Assembly: GCA_028869035.1 (NCBI GenBank)
Contig: JAGWTL010000001.1
Coordinates: 1-43,751, forward strand
Direction of reading: 5' to 3'
Length of the DNA: 43,751 nt
From: Burkholderiales bacterium
GTDB taxonomy: Bacteria; Pseudomonadota; Gammaproteobacteria; Burkholderiales; Burkholderiaceae_C
Shown here: positions 5,539-13,448 of the stretch, one piece after another
Layout: each line of letters starts with the position of its first letter
Position numbering within the stretch: position 1 is the stretch's first letter
Translations under genes and position numbers: made by a program
The notes under the pieces: generated by a model
Databases searched by the model: none
Told to the model about the DNA's origin: nothing
The model's input: the letters and a program-made list of their open reading frames with translations, nothing else

Positions 5539-7524
5539 ATGAGCGGCCTTGAACTGACCTTGATCTACCTGCTGGCGGCCGTGCTGGGTGTGGTCGTTTT
5601 CCGCAACCTCAAACTTCCGCCCATGCTCGGCTACCTGGCCGTGGGCGTGCTGATCGGGCCCAATGCGCTGGCGCTGGCACAGAACTCCGAGGGTATTGCC
5701 CACCTGGCCGAGTTTGGCGTGGTGTTCCTGATGTTCGCCATCGGCCTGGAGTTCAACCTGCCGCGCCTGCGCGCCATGCGTCGCCATGTCTTCGGCCTGG
5801 GTCTGCTGCAAGTGCTGTTCACCATGCTGCTGACCATGGCCGGCGCCTATGGGCTGACCCTGCTCCTGCCCGACCAGTGGTCCATCAGCTGGCAGGCTGC
5901 GCTGGCGCTTTCGGGGGTCATGGCCATGAGCAGCACGGCCATCGTGGTCAAGCTCATGGCCGACCGGCTGGAGCTGGAGTCCGAGCACGGCAAACGCGTC
6001 ATGGGCATCCTGTTGTTCCAGGACCTGGCCGTGGTGCCGCTGCTGGTGCTGATCCCGGCGCTGGGCAGCCCGGCCAACGAACTGCTGGGCTCGCTCGGCC
6101 TGGCCCTGTTCAAGGCGGTGGTGCTGTTGGCGCTGCTGCTGCTGGGTGGCCAGCGCCTGATGCGCAGCTGGCTGACCCAGGTGGCGCGCCACAAGAGCAA
6201 CGAGCTCTTCATGCTCAACCTGCTGCTGATCACCCTGGGCCTGGCCTGGCTGACCGAGCTGGCCGGCCTGAGTCTGGCCCTGGGCGCTTTCGTCGCCGGC
6301 ATGCTGATTGCCGAGACCGAATTCAAACACCAGGTGGAGACCGACATCCGGCCCTTCCATGACGTGCTGCTGGGCCTGTTCTTCATCACGATCGGCATGA
6401 TGCTGGACTGGAGCATCGTCTGGCAGCGCTGGCCCCTGGTGCTGATGCTCATGGCCTCTTCATTGCTGCTCAAGCTGGTGCTGATCACCGCGCTCACACG
6501 GCTTCTCGGCGCCACCATGGGTGTGGCGCTGCGCACCGGCCTGTACCTGACGCAAGCCGGCGAGTTCGGCTTTGTGCTGTTGTCGCTGACGCATGAGCGG
6601 GGCCTGATCGAAGCTGTCACGCTCAACCCCATCCTGGCCTCGATGGTGCTGTCCATGCTGGCCACGCCCTTCATCATCATGTACAGCAACCGCATCGTGC
6701 TGCGACTGGTGGCGAGCGAATGGCTGCAGCAGTCGCTGCAGATGACCAGCATCGCACGCCAGGCCATCGGCACCAGCGGCCACGTCATCATCTGCGGCTA
6801 CGGACGCTGCGGCCAGAACCTGGCGCGCATGCTGGAGGGGGAAAAGATTCCCTATATGGCGCTGGACCTGGACCCCGACCGGGTGCGACAGGCCACAGCG
6901 GCCGGCAATGCCGTCGCCTACGGCGACGCGGCCCGCCTGCAAGCCCTGATGGCAGCCGGCCTGGGCCGCGCCAGCGCGGTGGTGATCACCTATTTGGATG
7001 TGCCCGGCGCGCTCAAGGTGCTGGCCAATGTACGAGCTCACGCCCCGAGCGTGCCCGTAATCGTGCGAACTCAGGATGACTACGCCCTGGACCGCCTGCG
7101 CGCCGCCGGCGCCACCGAGGTGGTGCCCGAATCGATCGAAGGGTCGCTGATGCTGGCCAGCCACGCCCTGGCGCTGGTCGGTGTGCCCATGCGGCGCGTG
7201 ATCCGGCTGGTGCAGGACCAGCGCGATGCCCGCTACAACCTCTTGCGCGGCTATTTCCACGGTGCCGACGACAGCGCCGATGACGACGGGGCGCAGGAGC
7301 GCCTGCACAGCCTGACCTTGCCGGCGGGCGCCCGCGCCCTGGGCCAAACCCTGGGCGCGCTCTTGCCGCGGCTGACCGACACCCGCATACTCAGCCTGCG
7401 CCGGCGCAACGGCAAAAGCCTCTCTCCCGATGCCGGACTGACACTGGAAGATGGAGACACCCTCGTGCTCAGCGGGCCGGCCGAGGCACTGGCACTGGCC
7501 GAGGAACAATTGCTGCGGGGCTGA
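5539..7524 (+). CDS. CPA2-family K+/H+ antiporter with TrkA-N and TrkA-C domains
   Basis: 661-residue protein. The first 390 or so residues form a polytopic cation:proton antiporter domain (about 12 hydrophobic segments; FAIGLEFNLPRL near the third, and LALGAFVAGMLIAETE). A cytoplasmic RCK/TrkA-N Rossmann domain begins near residue 414 (HVIICGYGRCGQNLARML, an NAD(H)-type GxGxxG), and a TrkA-C domain closes the protein (about 590-661). This is the KefB/KefC/YbaL build, exchanging K+ or Na+ for H+ across the inner membrane under nucleotide control. I cannot tell whether glutathione adducts gate it. ATG 5539 was chosen because the first membrane helix starts immediately after it; the frame is open further back but that part is antisense to kdsD. 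Confidence 0.92.
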   Translation: MSGLELTLIYLLAAVLGVVVFRNLKLPPMLGYLAVGVLIGPNALALAQNSEGIAHLAEFGVVFLMFAIGLEFNLPRLRAMRRHVFGLGLLQVLFTMLLTMAGAYGLTLLLPDQWSISWQAALALSGVMAMSSTAIVVKLMADRLELESEHGKRVMGILLFQDLAVVPLLVLIPALGSPANELLGSLGLALFKAVVLLALLLLGGQRLMRSWLTQVARHKSNELFMLNLLLITLGLAWLTELAGLSLALGAFVAGMLIAETEFKHQVETDIRPFHDVLLGLFFITIGMMLDWSIVWQRWPLVLMLMASSLLLKLVLITALTRLLGATMGVALRTGLYLTQAGEFGFVLLSLTHERGLIEAVTLNPILASMVLSMLATPFIIMYSNRIVLRLVASEWLQQSLQMTSIARQAIGTSGHVIICGYGRCGQNLARMLEGEKIPYMALDLDPDRVRQATAAGNAVAYGDAARLQALMAAGLGRASAVVITYLDVPGALKVLANVRAHAPSVPVIVRTQDDYALDRLRAAGATEVVPESIEGSLMLASHALALVGVPMRRVIRLVQDQRDARYNLLRGYFHGADDSADDDGAQERLHSLTLPAGARALGQTLGALLPRLTDTRILSLRRRNGKSLSPDAGLTLEDGDTLVLSGPAEALALAEEQLLRG

Positions 7525-7562
7525 GCCGACGCGCCCACACCACGACGCCCATCAGGATCATC

Positions 7563-8117
7563 ATGCAGGACTGGAACATCAACGACTACCTCCGCAGCCA
7601 TATCCGCACCGTGCCCGACTGGCCCTCGCCGGGTGTGCAGTTCCGCGACATCACGCCCTTGCTGCAGAACCCCAAGGTCTTTCGTATCCTGATCGACGCT
7701 TTTGTCCATCGCTACATGGACCCGTCCCTGCGCCCGGATGTGGTGGCCGGGCTGGATGCACGTGGTTTCATCCTGGGCTCGGTGATCGCCTATGAGCTGG
7801 CCGTGGGTTTCGTGCCCATCCGCAAGAAAGGCAAACTGCCCTTCACCACGGTGGAGGAAACCTATGAGCTCGAATACGGCAGCGCCACGGTGGAACTGCA
7901 CACCGATGCCGTCAAGCCGGGTGACCGCGTCCTGCTGGTCGACGACCTGATCGCCACCGGCGGCACCATGATGGCGGGCAAGAAACTGCTGGAGAAACTG
8001 GGTGCCCAGGTGATGGAGGGGGCCGCCATCGTCGACCTGCCCGAACTCAAGGGCTCGGCCCGCCTGCGCGAGGCCGGTCTGCCCTTGTTCACACTGCTCG
8101 ATTTCGCCGGACATTGA
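7563..8117 (+). CDS. apt: Adenine phosphoribosyltransferase
   Basis: 184-residue purine-salvage enzyme that makes AMP and pyrophosphate from adenine and PRPP. The PRPP-binding signature VLLVDDLIATGGT lies at about 123-135. The N-terminal VPDWPSPGVQFRDITPLL, GLDARGFILG and VPIRKKGKLP segments are typical of Apt, and the length matches the E. coli enzyme. It lies 38 bases after the antiporter, probably on the same transcript, and converges with the gene at 8145. Confidence 0.97.
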   Translation: MQDWNINDYLRSHIRTVPDWPSPGVQFRDITPLLQNPKVFRILIDAFVHRYMDPSLRPDVVAGLDARGFILGSVIAYELAVGFVPIRKKGKLPFTTVEETYELEYGSATVELHTDAVKPGDRVLLVDDLIATGGTMMAGKKLLEKLGAQVMEGAAIVDLPELKGSARLREAGLPLFTLLDFAGH

Positions 8118-8144
8118 GGCGCGCTGCGGCACCCGTGCCAGGCT

Positions 8145-8867
8145 TCAGATCAGGTCGCCGTACTGGGTCCGACTCAGTGGCAGACGCTCGACCTCATCCT
8201 CCATACGGGTTTCCTCGAATTCGGTCGGGGGAAACTCGGTCGGCGCAAAGTCTGCGGGCAAAGGCTTGCCCGGAGCGCCCTGCCGTTCCTTGTTGCCCGA
8301 AGCCAGTGCCTGCTTGAAGGCATTGACTTCGTCAGGACGGATGGGCTCGAAGCGACGCTTGCTCTGGCCGGGCACGGCTGGGGCCGGCGGCGCTTCGGGA
8401 AACATGTCGTTGACGATCGGCGCAGAGAGCGCCACGCCCAGCTCGCTTTCGGTGCGCGGCTTGCGCAGCACCGACGTCGAGGTCTTGGTCAGTTCATTGA
8501 TACGCCAGTACACTGCGGTCACGTCGATCCTGTGACGCATGCGGGCGTTCTGGGTAATGATCTCTTCGATCTCTGCCAGCTGGCCGATATGTTCGGCCAT
8601 TTCCCTGGGCAGATCCATCATGATCAGGTACTGGCTGCCACGCGAGTCGAGCGAGAGCACCTTGTACTTGTAGCTCGACGAGAGCATGCCCACACGTGCC
8701 ATGGACTCACGAACCACGGCATACAGCAGTTCACGACGCTCCAGCCGGAGGGTCTTGCGATCCATGGCCTGTTCTTCATCCGGCGGCAGATGGGTCGGGC
8801 CGGCACCCTGCGCGGGGCCAGCCTTGACCATCGATTTTTTGGAGAAGAGGTTGTCCAGTCGTCCCAT
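8145..8867 (-). CDS. Conserved-looking protein of unknown function
   Basis: 240 residues, no family recognised. It begins MGRLDNLFSKKS, followed by a charged region. Residues 40-135 look like a compact alpha/beta domain (RELLYAVVRESMARVGML, KYKVLSLDSRGSQYLIMMDL), with a helix RMRHRIDVTAVYWRINEL. The C-terminal 100 residues are proline- and charge-rich and probably disordered. There is no signal peptide or membrane segment, so it should be cytoplasmic. The upstream GGAATGAAA is only a weak Shine-Dalgarno. It follows mnmE on the same strand after a 221-base gap with hairpins, so it is probably transcribed separately. Codon use fits its neighbours, which supports it being real. Confidence 0.75.
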   Translation of the reverse strand: MGRLDNLFSKKSMVKAGPAQGAGPTHLPPDEEQAMDRKTLRLERRELLYAVVRESMARVGMLSSSYKYKVLSLDSRGSQYLIMMDLPREMAEHIGQLAEIEEIITQNARMRHRIDVTAVYWRINELTKTSTSVLRKPRTESELGVALSAPIVNDMFPEAPPAPAVPGQSKRRFEPIRPDEVNAFKQALASGNKERQGAPGKPLPADFAPTEFPPTEFEETRMEDEVERLPLSRTQYGDLI

Positions 8868-8903
8868 TTTTCATTCCGATGGCGCTGCTTGCAGAACACA
8901 GGG

Positions 8904-8945
8904 CAGACAGGTTTGTCTGTCCCTCGCATTTTCTTCCTAAATGCG
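8904..8945. other. Two adjacent inverted repeats in the mnmE downstream gap
   Basis: CAGACA/TGTCTG with a 4-base loop (8904-8919) and CGCATTT/AAATGCG with a 7-base loop (8925-8945). They sit between the mnmE stop and the start of the unknown gene at 8867, in what would be that gene's 5' region. They could be operators, leader hairpins or a terminator; there is no clear T-run. Confidence 0.35.
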
Positions 8946-9088
8946 GGAGCGTGCCTACCTGCTGACATGCCCGGCGTAAGAAATTGTTTCCGGTTCAGAC
9001 CTCGCGCATCCGGCCTGTCAGTCCACACAGTACGCCGACTTCTAGGCACAGGCAACAGACCTCCTGCAAACCCACAACCCCGCGGGTC

Positions 9089-10492
9089 TTATTTACCGAT
9101 GCAGAAACGGGAAAAGATGACACCCAACAGGTCGTCTGATGTGAACTCGCCCGTGATCTCGTTGAGCGCGTTCTGCGCGAGGCGCAGTTCCTCGGCCAAC
9201 AGGTCCAACGCATGGGCCTGCGAAGCCAGATGCGCAGCCGCCATTTCGAGGTGGACCTGCACACGGCGCAAGGCCTGCACATGGCGTTCGCGGGCGATGT
9301 AGACGCCTTCGGACGCCGCCTGCCAGCCCACGGTCTCCAGCAGGCGGCGGCGCAGCAACTCCAGACCGGCGCCGGTTTTGGCCGAGAGACTCAGGCGCTC
9401 GGACGACAGTTTTGGCGCCGCGTCGGCCTTGTTCCAGACCTCGAGCACAGGCACGCGTGCCGGCAGGCGTTGCGCCAGGGTGCGCGCGATGGCCTCGTCG
9501 GCCTGGCGGTATTCGGACAGGGCGTGGCGCGTGAGATCGTGCAGGAAAAGCACGGCATCGGCGGCCTCGATCTCGGCCCAGGCACGAGCGATCCCGATGC
9601 GCTCCACTTCGTCGCTGCTTTCGCGCAGGCCGGCCGTATCGATCACGTGCAGGGGTACGCCCTCGATCTGGATGGTCTGCTGCACCTTGTCTCGTGTGGT
9701 GCCTGGAATGGCGGTCACGATGGCCAGTTCGGCCCCTGCCAGGGCGTTGAGCAGCGAGCTCTTGCCCGCATTGGGCTGGCCGGCGATGACCACCTTGATG
9801 CCTTCACGCAAGAGGCTGCCCTGGCGCGCGTGCTGCATCACGGCCGCCAGTTGCTCTTGCAGCCGGGTCAGCTGACCGTTGGCGTCGGCCTTTTTCAGGA
9901 AATCGATCTCTTCTTCCGGGAAGTCGAGCGTGGCTTCCACCAGCATGCGCAGCTGGATCAGCGCCTCGCGCAGCACGCCGATCTCCCGTGAGAACGCGCC
10001 GTCCAGCGAACGGCTGGCGCTGCGCGCTGCCGCTTCGGTGCTGGCGTCGATCAGGTCGGCGATGGCCTCGGCCTGGGTCAGGTCGATCTTGTCGTTGAGG
10101 AAGGCGCGCTCGGTGAACTCACCGGGCTGAGCCAGCCGCAGACCCGGCAGACAGGTGCGGCCGCTCGCCGGATCCACCCGCCCAGCCACTTCGAGGCAAC
10201 GGGCCAGCAGAAGCTGCATCACCACCGGTCCGCCGTGCACCTGCAACTCCAGAACATCCTCGCCGGTATAGGAGTGCGGTGCCGGGAAATGAATGGCCAG
10301 GCCGTGGTCCAGCACCCCGCCCGCCGCGTCGCGCAAGGGCAGGTACGTGGCGTGGCGCGCCGGCAAGGTGCGCCCACACAGGGCCGCGACGAAAGCATCC
10401 AGGCTGCGCCCGCTCACGCGCACGATGCCCACCGCTCCGCGTCCGGGGGCGGTGGCGACGGCGACGACGGGCTCCTGTTGACGTGCCAGCAT
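9089..10492 (-). CDS. mnmE: tRNA modification GTPase MnmE
   Basis: 467-residue GTPase that, with MnmG, installs the 5-carboxymethylaminomethyl (or related) group on the wobble uridine of certain tRNAs. The N-terminal folate-binding domain (about 1-120; VATAPGRGAVGIVRVSG, PHSYTGEDVLELQ, PGEFTERAFLNDK) is followed by a helical domain with an inserted G domain. P-loop GQPNAGKSS is at 238-246, followed by the PGTTRD switch, DTAGLRES and NKAD. The C-terminal CIGK, with its essential Cys, is intact. It follows yidC on the same strand. Its partner mnmG begins at 43635, about 33 kb away on the opposite strand. Confidence 0.98.
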   Translation of the reverse strand: MLARQQEPVVAVATAPGRGAVGIVRVSGRSLDAFVAALCGRTLPARHATYLPLRDAAGGVLDHGLAIHFPAPHSYTGEDVLELQVHGGPVVMQLLLARCLEVAGRVDPASGRTCLPGLRLAQPGEFTERAFLNDKIDLTQAEAIADLIDASTEAAARSASRSLDGAFSREIGVLREALIQLRMLVEATLDFPEEEIDFLKKADANGQLTRLQEQLAAVMQHARQGSLLREGIKVVIAGQPNAGKSSLLNALAGAELAIVTAIPGTTRDKVQQTIQIEGVPLHVIDTAGLRESSDEVERIGIARAWAEIEAADAVLFLHDLTRHALSEYRQADEAIARTLAQRLPARVPVLEVWNKADAAPKLSSERLSLSAKTGAGLELLRRRLLETVGWQAASEGVYIARERHVQALRRVQVHLEMAAAHLASQAHALDLLAEELRLAQNALNEITGEFTSDDLLGVIFSRFCIGK

Positions 10493-10526
10493 GGGCCTCT
10501 ATTTTGCAGCGGCAGCTGCAAGTGAA

Positions 10527-10546
10527 AGGGCCGCTTACGCGGCCCT
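10527..10546 (-). terminator. Stem-loop between yidC and mnmE
   Basis: Perfect 8-bp stem AGGGCCGC/GCGGCCCT with a 4-base loop, 10 bases past the yidC stop, followed on the minus strand by TTTCACTT. It may attenuate or terminate transcription before mnmE. Confidence 0.6.
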
Positions 10547-10556
10547 GTTCATCTGC

Positions 10557-12260
10557 TTACTTGAACTTCGGCAGGTTGAACTGCGGCGGAACGCCCATGC
10601 GGGTGTTGATGATCCACTGCTGGGCGATCGACAGGATGTTGTTGGTCAGCCAGTACAGCACCAGGCCGGCCGGGAAGAAGAAGAACATCACGCTGAAGAT
10701 CAGGGGCATGAACCACATCATCTTGGCCTGCAGCGGGTCCGGCGGGGCCGGGTTCAAAGCCGTTTGCAGCAGGGTGGTGGCCGTCATGAGCAGGGGCAGG
10801 ATGTAATAGGGATCGTTGGCCGACAGGTCCTTGATCCACAGGATCCAGGGCGCGTTGCGCATTTCCACGCTGGACAGCAGCACCCAGTAGAGGGCGATGA
10901 ATACCGGGATCTGGATCATGATGGGCAGGCAGCCGCCCATGGGGTTGACCTTTTCCTCGCGGTAGACGCGCATCATTTCCTGCTGCATCTGCTGCGGCTT
11001 GTCCTTGAGGCGCTCCCGCAGCTCGGTGATGCGCGGCGTGATGGCCTTCATCTTGGCCATGCTGGCGTAGGCCTTGGCGTTGAGCCAGTAGAAGGCGACC
11101 TTCAGCAGCACCACCAGGGCCACGATGGACCAGCCCCAGTTGTGCAGCAGGCGGTGGAGCTGGTCCAGCAGCCAGTACAGGGGCTTGGCCAGGATGGTCA
11201 GCCAGCCATAGTCCTTGACCAGTTCCAGTCCGGGCGCGATGGCTTCAAGTCGCTTCTCTTCCTGCGGCCCGACGAAGAGGCGCGCCTCCACGGCCCGGCT
11301 CGTCCCCGGGGCCAGGGTCTCCAAGGGGGCAATCATGCCGACCGCGTACAAATTGCTGTCCACCTTGCGCGCGAAGATGTCGCGCTGTATGCCGTCAGCC
11401 AGCAGCCAGGCGCTGGCAAAGTAATGCTGCACCATGGCGACATAGCCATTGGTCGATTGCTTGTCGAATTCGGCCTTGCCTTTTTCGATATCGCTGAACT
11501 CGATCTTGTGGTATTTCCTGGCTTCGGTGTAGACCGCCGGGCCGGTGAAGGTGGAATAGAAGGAAGACTCGCCGGCAGGCTTGTTGCCGTCGCGCACCAG
11601 TTGCAGGTAAAGCTGCGGCGTCACCGGCGCGCCGCCCAGGTTCTGTACCTCGTGTTTGACGCCCAGGGTATAACTGCCTCGCTTGATCGTATAGGTCTTG
11701 ACCAGCTTGACGCCCCCGACTTCGGGCGACTCGAACTTCAGCTGCAGTTCATCAACGCCCTCCTTGAGCACGCGTTCGCCGGGCACCAGTTTCATGACGG
11801 TCTTGTGCGTCGGCAGATTGCCGCCCGCAGCGCCGGCGATCAGGCCGGACTGGGCAAGATAGACTCGGTCCTTGCTTTCGTCGAACAGCACAACGTTGGT
11901 TTCGGGATGCTTCTGATCGTGGTGCTTCAGGAATTCGGAATGGACCAGGGAGCCCCCCTCGGTGTCGAAACCCAGCTTCAGCACATCGGTGCTCACCTCC
12001 ACCCGCTCTCGGGCCACCGGGGCCTGCGTCTCGGTCTTGGCGATGCGATCACTGCCGTTGCCGGCCGGCAGCACGGGCGTAGTGGTCGGGACGGTGGCCG
12101 CAGGCGCCGAAGCGGGAGTTTGCGGCGCCGGGGCAGTCTTGACCGCGGGGCTCGGGAAGAAGGTCGCAGGTCGGCCATTGTGGATCTGCCACTGGTCCCA
12201 CAGCAGGACCAGGGAAAAGCCAAAAATCACCCACAGGATGGTGCGGCGAATATCGTTCAT
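10557..12260 (-). CDS. yidC: Membrane protein insertase YidC
   Basis: 567-residue inner-membrane insertase that works alone and with SecYEG. An N-terminal membrane segment (about 6-22, followed by WDQWQIHNG), a large periplasmic domain (about 60-345) and the conserved Oxa1-type core (about 350-560) appear in the Gram-negative order. Core features include the hydrophilic-groove helices (YWLLDQLHRLLHNWGWSI), the cytoplasmic coiled hairpin (LRERLKDKPQQMQQEMMRVYREEKVNP is the region; key features are its basic heptads), and GGCLPIMIQIPVFIALY. ATG 12260 overlaps the yidD stop in ATGA. Confidence 0.98.
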   Translation of the reverse strand: MNDIRRTILWVIFGFSLVLLWDQWQIHNGRPATFFPSPAVKTAPAPQTPASAPAATVPTTTPVLPAGNGSDRIAKTETQAPVARERVEVSTDVLKLGFDTEGGSLVHSEFLKHHDQKHPETNVVLFDESKDRVYLAQSGLIAGAAGGNLPTHKTVMKLVPGERVLKEGVDELQLKFESPEVGGVKLVKTYTIKRGSYTLGVKHEVQNLGGAPVTPQLYLQLVRDGNKPAGESSFYSTFTGPAVYTEARKYHKIEFSDIEKGKAEFDKQSTNGYVAMVQHYFASAWLLADGIQRDIFARKVDSNLYAVGMIAPLETLAPGTSRAVEARLFVGPQEEKRLEAIAPGLELVKDYGWLTILAKPLYWLLDQLHRLLHNWGWSIVALVVLLKVAFYWLNAKAYASMAKMKAITPRITELRERLKDKPQQMQQEMMRVYREEKVNPMGGCLPIMIQIPVFIALYWVLLSSVEMRNAPWILWIKDLSANDPYYILPLLMTATTLLQTALNPAPPDPLQAKMMWFMPLIFSVMFFFFPAGLVLYWLTNNILSIAQQWIINTRMGVPPQFNLPKFK

Positions 12261-12532
12261 GAAGTCTTCTTTTCAGAGGAGGAGGAGGTGAGCAGGCCGC
12301 TGAAGAATCGCGGTTTTTGTGCCGGCACGGGATCATGCCCGCCGCCACACCAGGGATGGCAGCGCAACAGACGCGTCATGGTCAGATAGCTGCCAGCCAG
12401 CGCGCCATGCTGATGCAGGGCGTCCAGCGCATAACGCGAGCAGGTCGGTTCGAAACGGCAGGCCGAGCCCAGCCAGGGGCTCAGAAAGAAACGGTAGGCC
12501 TTGACCAGGCCGATGAGCACTTTGGCGATCAT
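12257..12532 (-). CDS. yidD: Membrane protein insertion efficiency factor YidD
   Basis: 91-residue member of the YidD family, an amphipathic membrane-associated protein linked to YidC-dependent insertion. The hallmark pattern is present: YRFFLSPWLGSACRFEPTCSRYALDAL with its conserved cysteines (key residues Cys25, Cys31 by count) and the later LLRCHPWCGGGHDPVP. ATG overlaps the rnpA stop, and its own stop overlaps the yidC start, so rnpA-yidD-yidC are translationally coupled. Confidence 0.96.
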   Translation of the reverse strand: MIAKVLIGLVKAYRFFLSPWLGSACRFEPTCSRYALDALHQHGALAGSYLTMTRLLRCHPWCGGGHDPVPAQKPRFFSGLLTSSSSEKKTS

Positions 12533-12939
12533 GCGCCCGCCTTGCGTGGCTGCGCGGCCTTGCCGAACAACTGCTGGATCTCGGCACGGACCGCCGCATG
12601 CAGGGCGTCCGAAGCAGCGCTGCTGAACTGCCGGCGCTCAAAACCTGCACGCAGGCGCACCAGGTAGGCGGCCGCCGGCAGCACCGGCGCATGCTGCGCC
12701 GCGATACTGTAGATCTGTCGCTTGATGAGATTGCGCGTCACGGCACGGCGTGCCCAGCGCTTGGGAACCATGGCGCCGAACCAAAGCTCGTCATTGGCAA
12801 GTAAGACCCGCGGTACGGCGGGCGCGTCCGAGGTTTCCCGGACCATGCGATGCATGACGAAATGCTCGGTCCGGGCAAATGAGGCGCATGCCAGCATGGC
12901 CTGGAACTGTTCCCGGGTTTTCAGTCGCCGCGCCAGCAT
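12529..12939 (-). CDS. rnpA: Ribonuclease P protein component
   Basis: 136-residue protein subunit of RNase P, which trims the 5' leader of tRNA precursors together with the M1 RNA. The basic RNR signature appears as RRAVTRNLIKRQIY, and the N-terminal LKTREQFQAML helix is typical. It lies 59 bases after rpmH in the usual rpmH-rnpA order. The catalytic RNA gene (rnpB) is not in the window. Confidence 0.96.
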   Translation of the reverse strand: MLARRLKTREQFQAMLACASFARTEHFVMHRMVRETSDAPAVPRVLLANDELWFGAMVPKRWARRAVTRNLIKRQIYSIAAQHAPVLPAAAYLVRLRAGFERRQFSSAASDALHAAVRAEIQQLFGKAAQPRKAGA

Positions 12940-12998
12940 GGTGCGCCGTCAAGAACACTGCGCATCTACCGTACAGGACGCTGGTTGGACGATACGGT

Positions 12999-13133
12999 TC
13001 AGACGGCCAGGCGCTTGCGGCCCTTGGCGCGACGTGCGTTGATCACGGCGCGGCCGCCACGGGTCTTCATGCGGACCAGAAAGCCATGGGTACGCGCGCG
13101 GCGGATCTTGGAGGGCTGGTAAGTACGTTTCAT
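12999..13133 (-). CDS. rpmH: 50S ribosomal protein L34
   Basis: 44-residue basic protein beginning MKRTYQPSKIRRARTHGF and ending GRKRLAV, a full-length match to L34 by pattern and length. It is short but unmistakable. It is the first gene of the rpmH-rnpA-yidD-yidC(-mnmE) transcript, with a promoter at 13294-13322 and a leader of about 155 nucleotides. Confidence 0.98.
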   Translation of the reverse strand: MKRTYQPSKIRRARTHGFLVRMKTRGGRAVINARRAKGRKRLAV

Positions 13134-13293
13134 CTCGAAATCCTAGTGATAAGCGATGGAGTTTTCTGTCCATGCAGGCGAGCCCTCCACAAGCTGCGGC
13201 TCGTCCCATGTCCCGTCCCGTCCGGACGTCCGTGCCGCAGTCCGCGCCCGAGAGCGCGTTCCGGGCACGTTACAGGCCTCGGGAAAACCATAA

Positions 13294-13322
13294 ATTATCG
13301 CAAAAAATTCCAATATTGGCAA
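13294..13322 (-). promoter_or_regulatory. Probable rpmH operon promoter
   Basis: On the minus strand, TTGCCA (13322-13317) and GATAAT (13299-13294) are separated by exactly 17 bases, in the most AT-rich patch of the rpmH-dnaA gap. Position and orientation fit the rpmH transcript. Confidence 0.65.
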
Positions 13323-13377
13323 GGCCTTGGCTGTTTGAATGCGTGTTGCACATGAAGCCGGAGCCCGCTTTCTCCTC

Positions 13378-13406
13378 TTGTGGATAAATTCTTGATAATT
13401 TACAAT
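13378..13406 (+). promoter_or_regulatory. Probable dnaA promoter
   Basis: TTGTGG (13378-13383) and TACAAT (13401-13406) with a 17-base spacer, predicting a start near 13413 and a 35-nucleotide leader. The -35 overlaps a perfect DnaA box (13379-13387). Confidence 0.65.
13379..13387 (-). promoter_or_regulatory. DnaA box in the dnaA promoter
   Basis: TGTGGATAA is the exact complement of the consensus TTATCCACA. It overlaps the -35 of the predicted dnaA promoter, the arrangement expected for autoregulation by DnaA. Confidence 0.8.
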
Positions 13407-13427
13407 TCGGCGTTCTGGTCAGCGTAA

Positions 13428-13436
13428 CTATCCACA
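13428..13436 (+). promoter_or_regulatory. DnaA box before the dnaA start codon
   Basis: CTATCCACA differs from the consensus TTATCCACA at one base. It lies in the predicted dnaA leader, 12 bases before the ATG and 41 bases from the promoter box. Confidence 0.7.
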
Positions 13437-13448
13437 ATAATCACAGGC

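Noticed and set aside
10491..12389. 632-codon plus-strand frame opposite yidC
   Set aside because: Antisense to yidC, compositionally Gln/Gly/His-rich, no motifs.
13282..13325. AT-rich patch in the rpmH-dnaA gap as the main origin unwinding site
   Set aside because: The AT-rich bases are explained by a well-formed rpmH promoter, and no trio-like repeat accompanies the two DnaA boxes there. The dnaA-dnaN gap has the better set, although a bipartite origin is not excluded.
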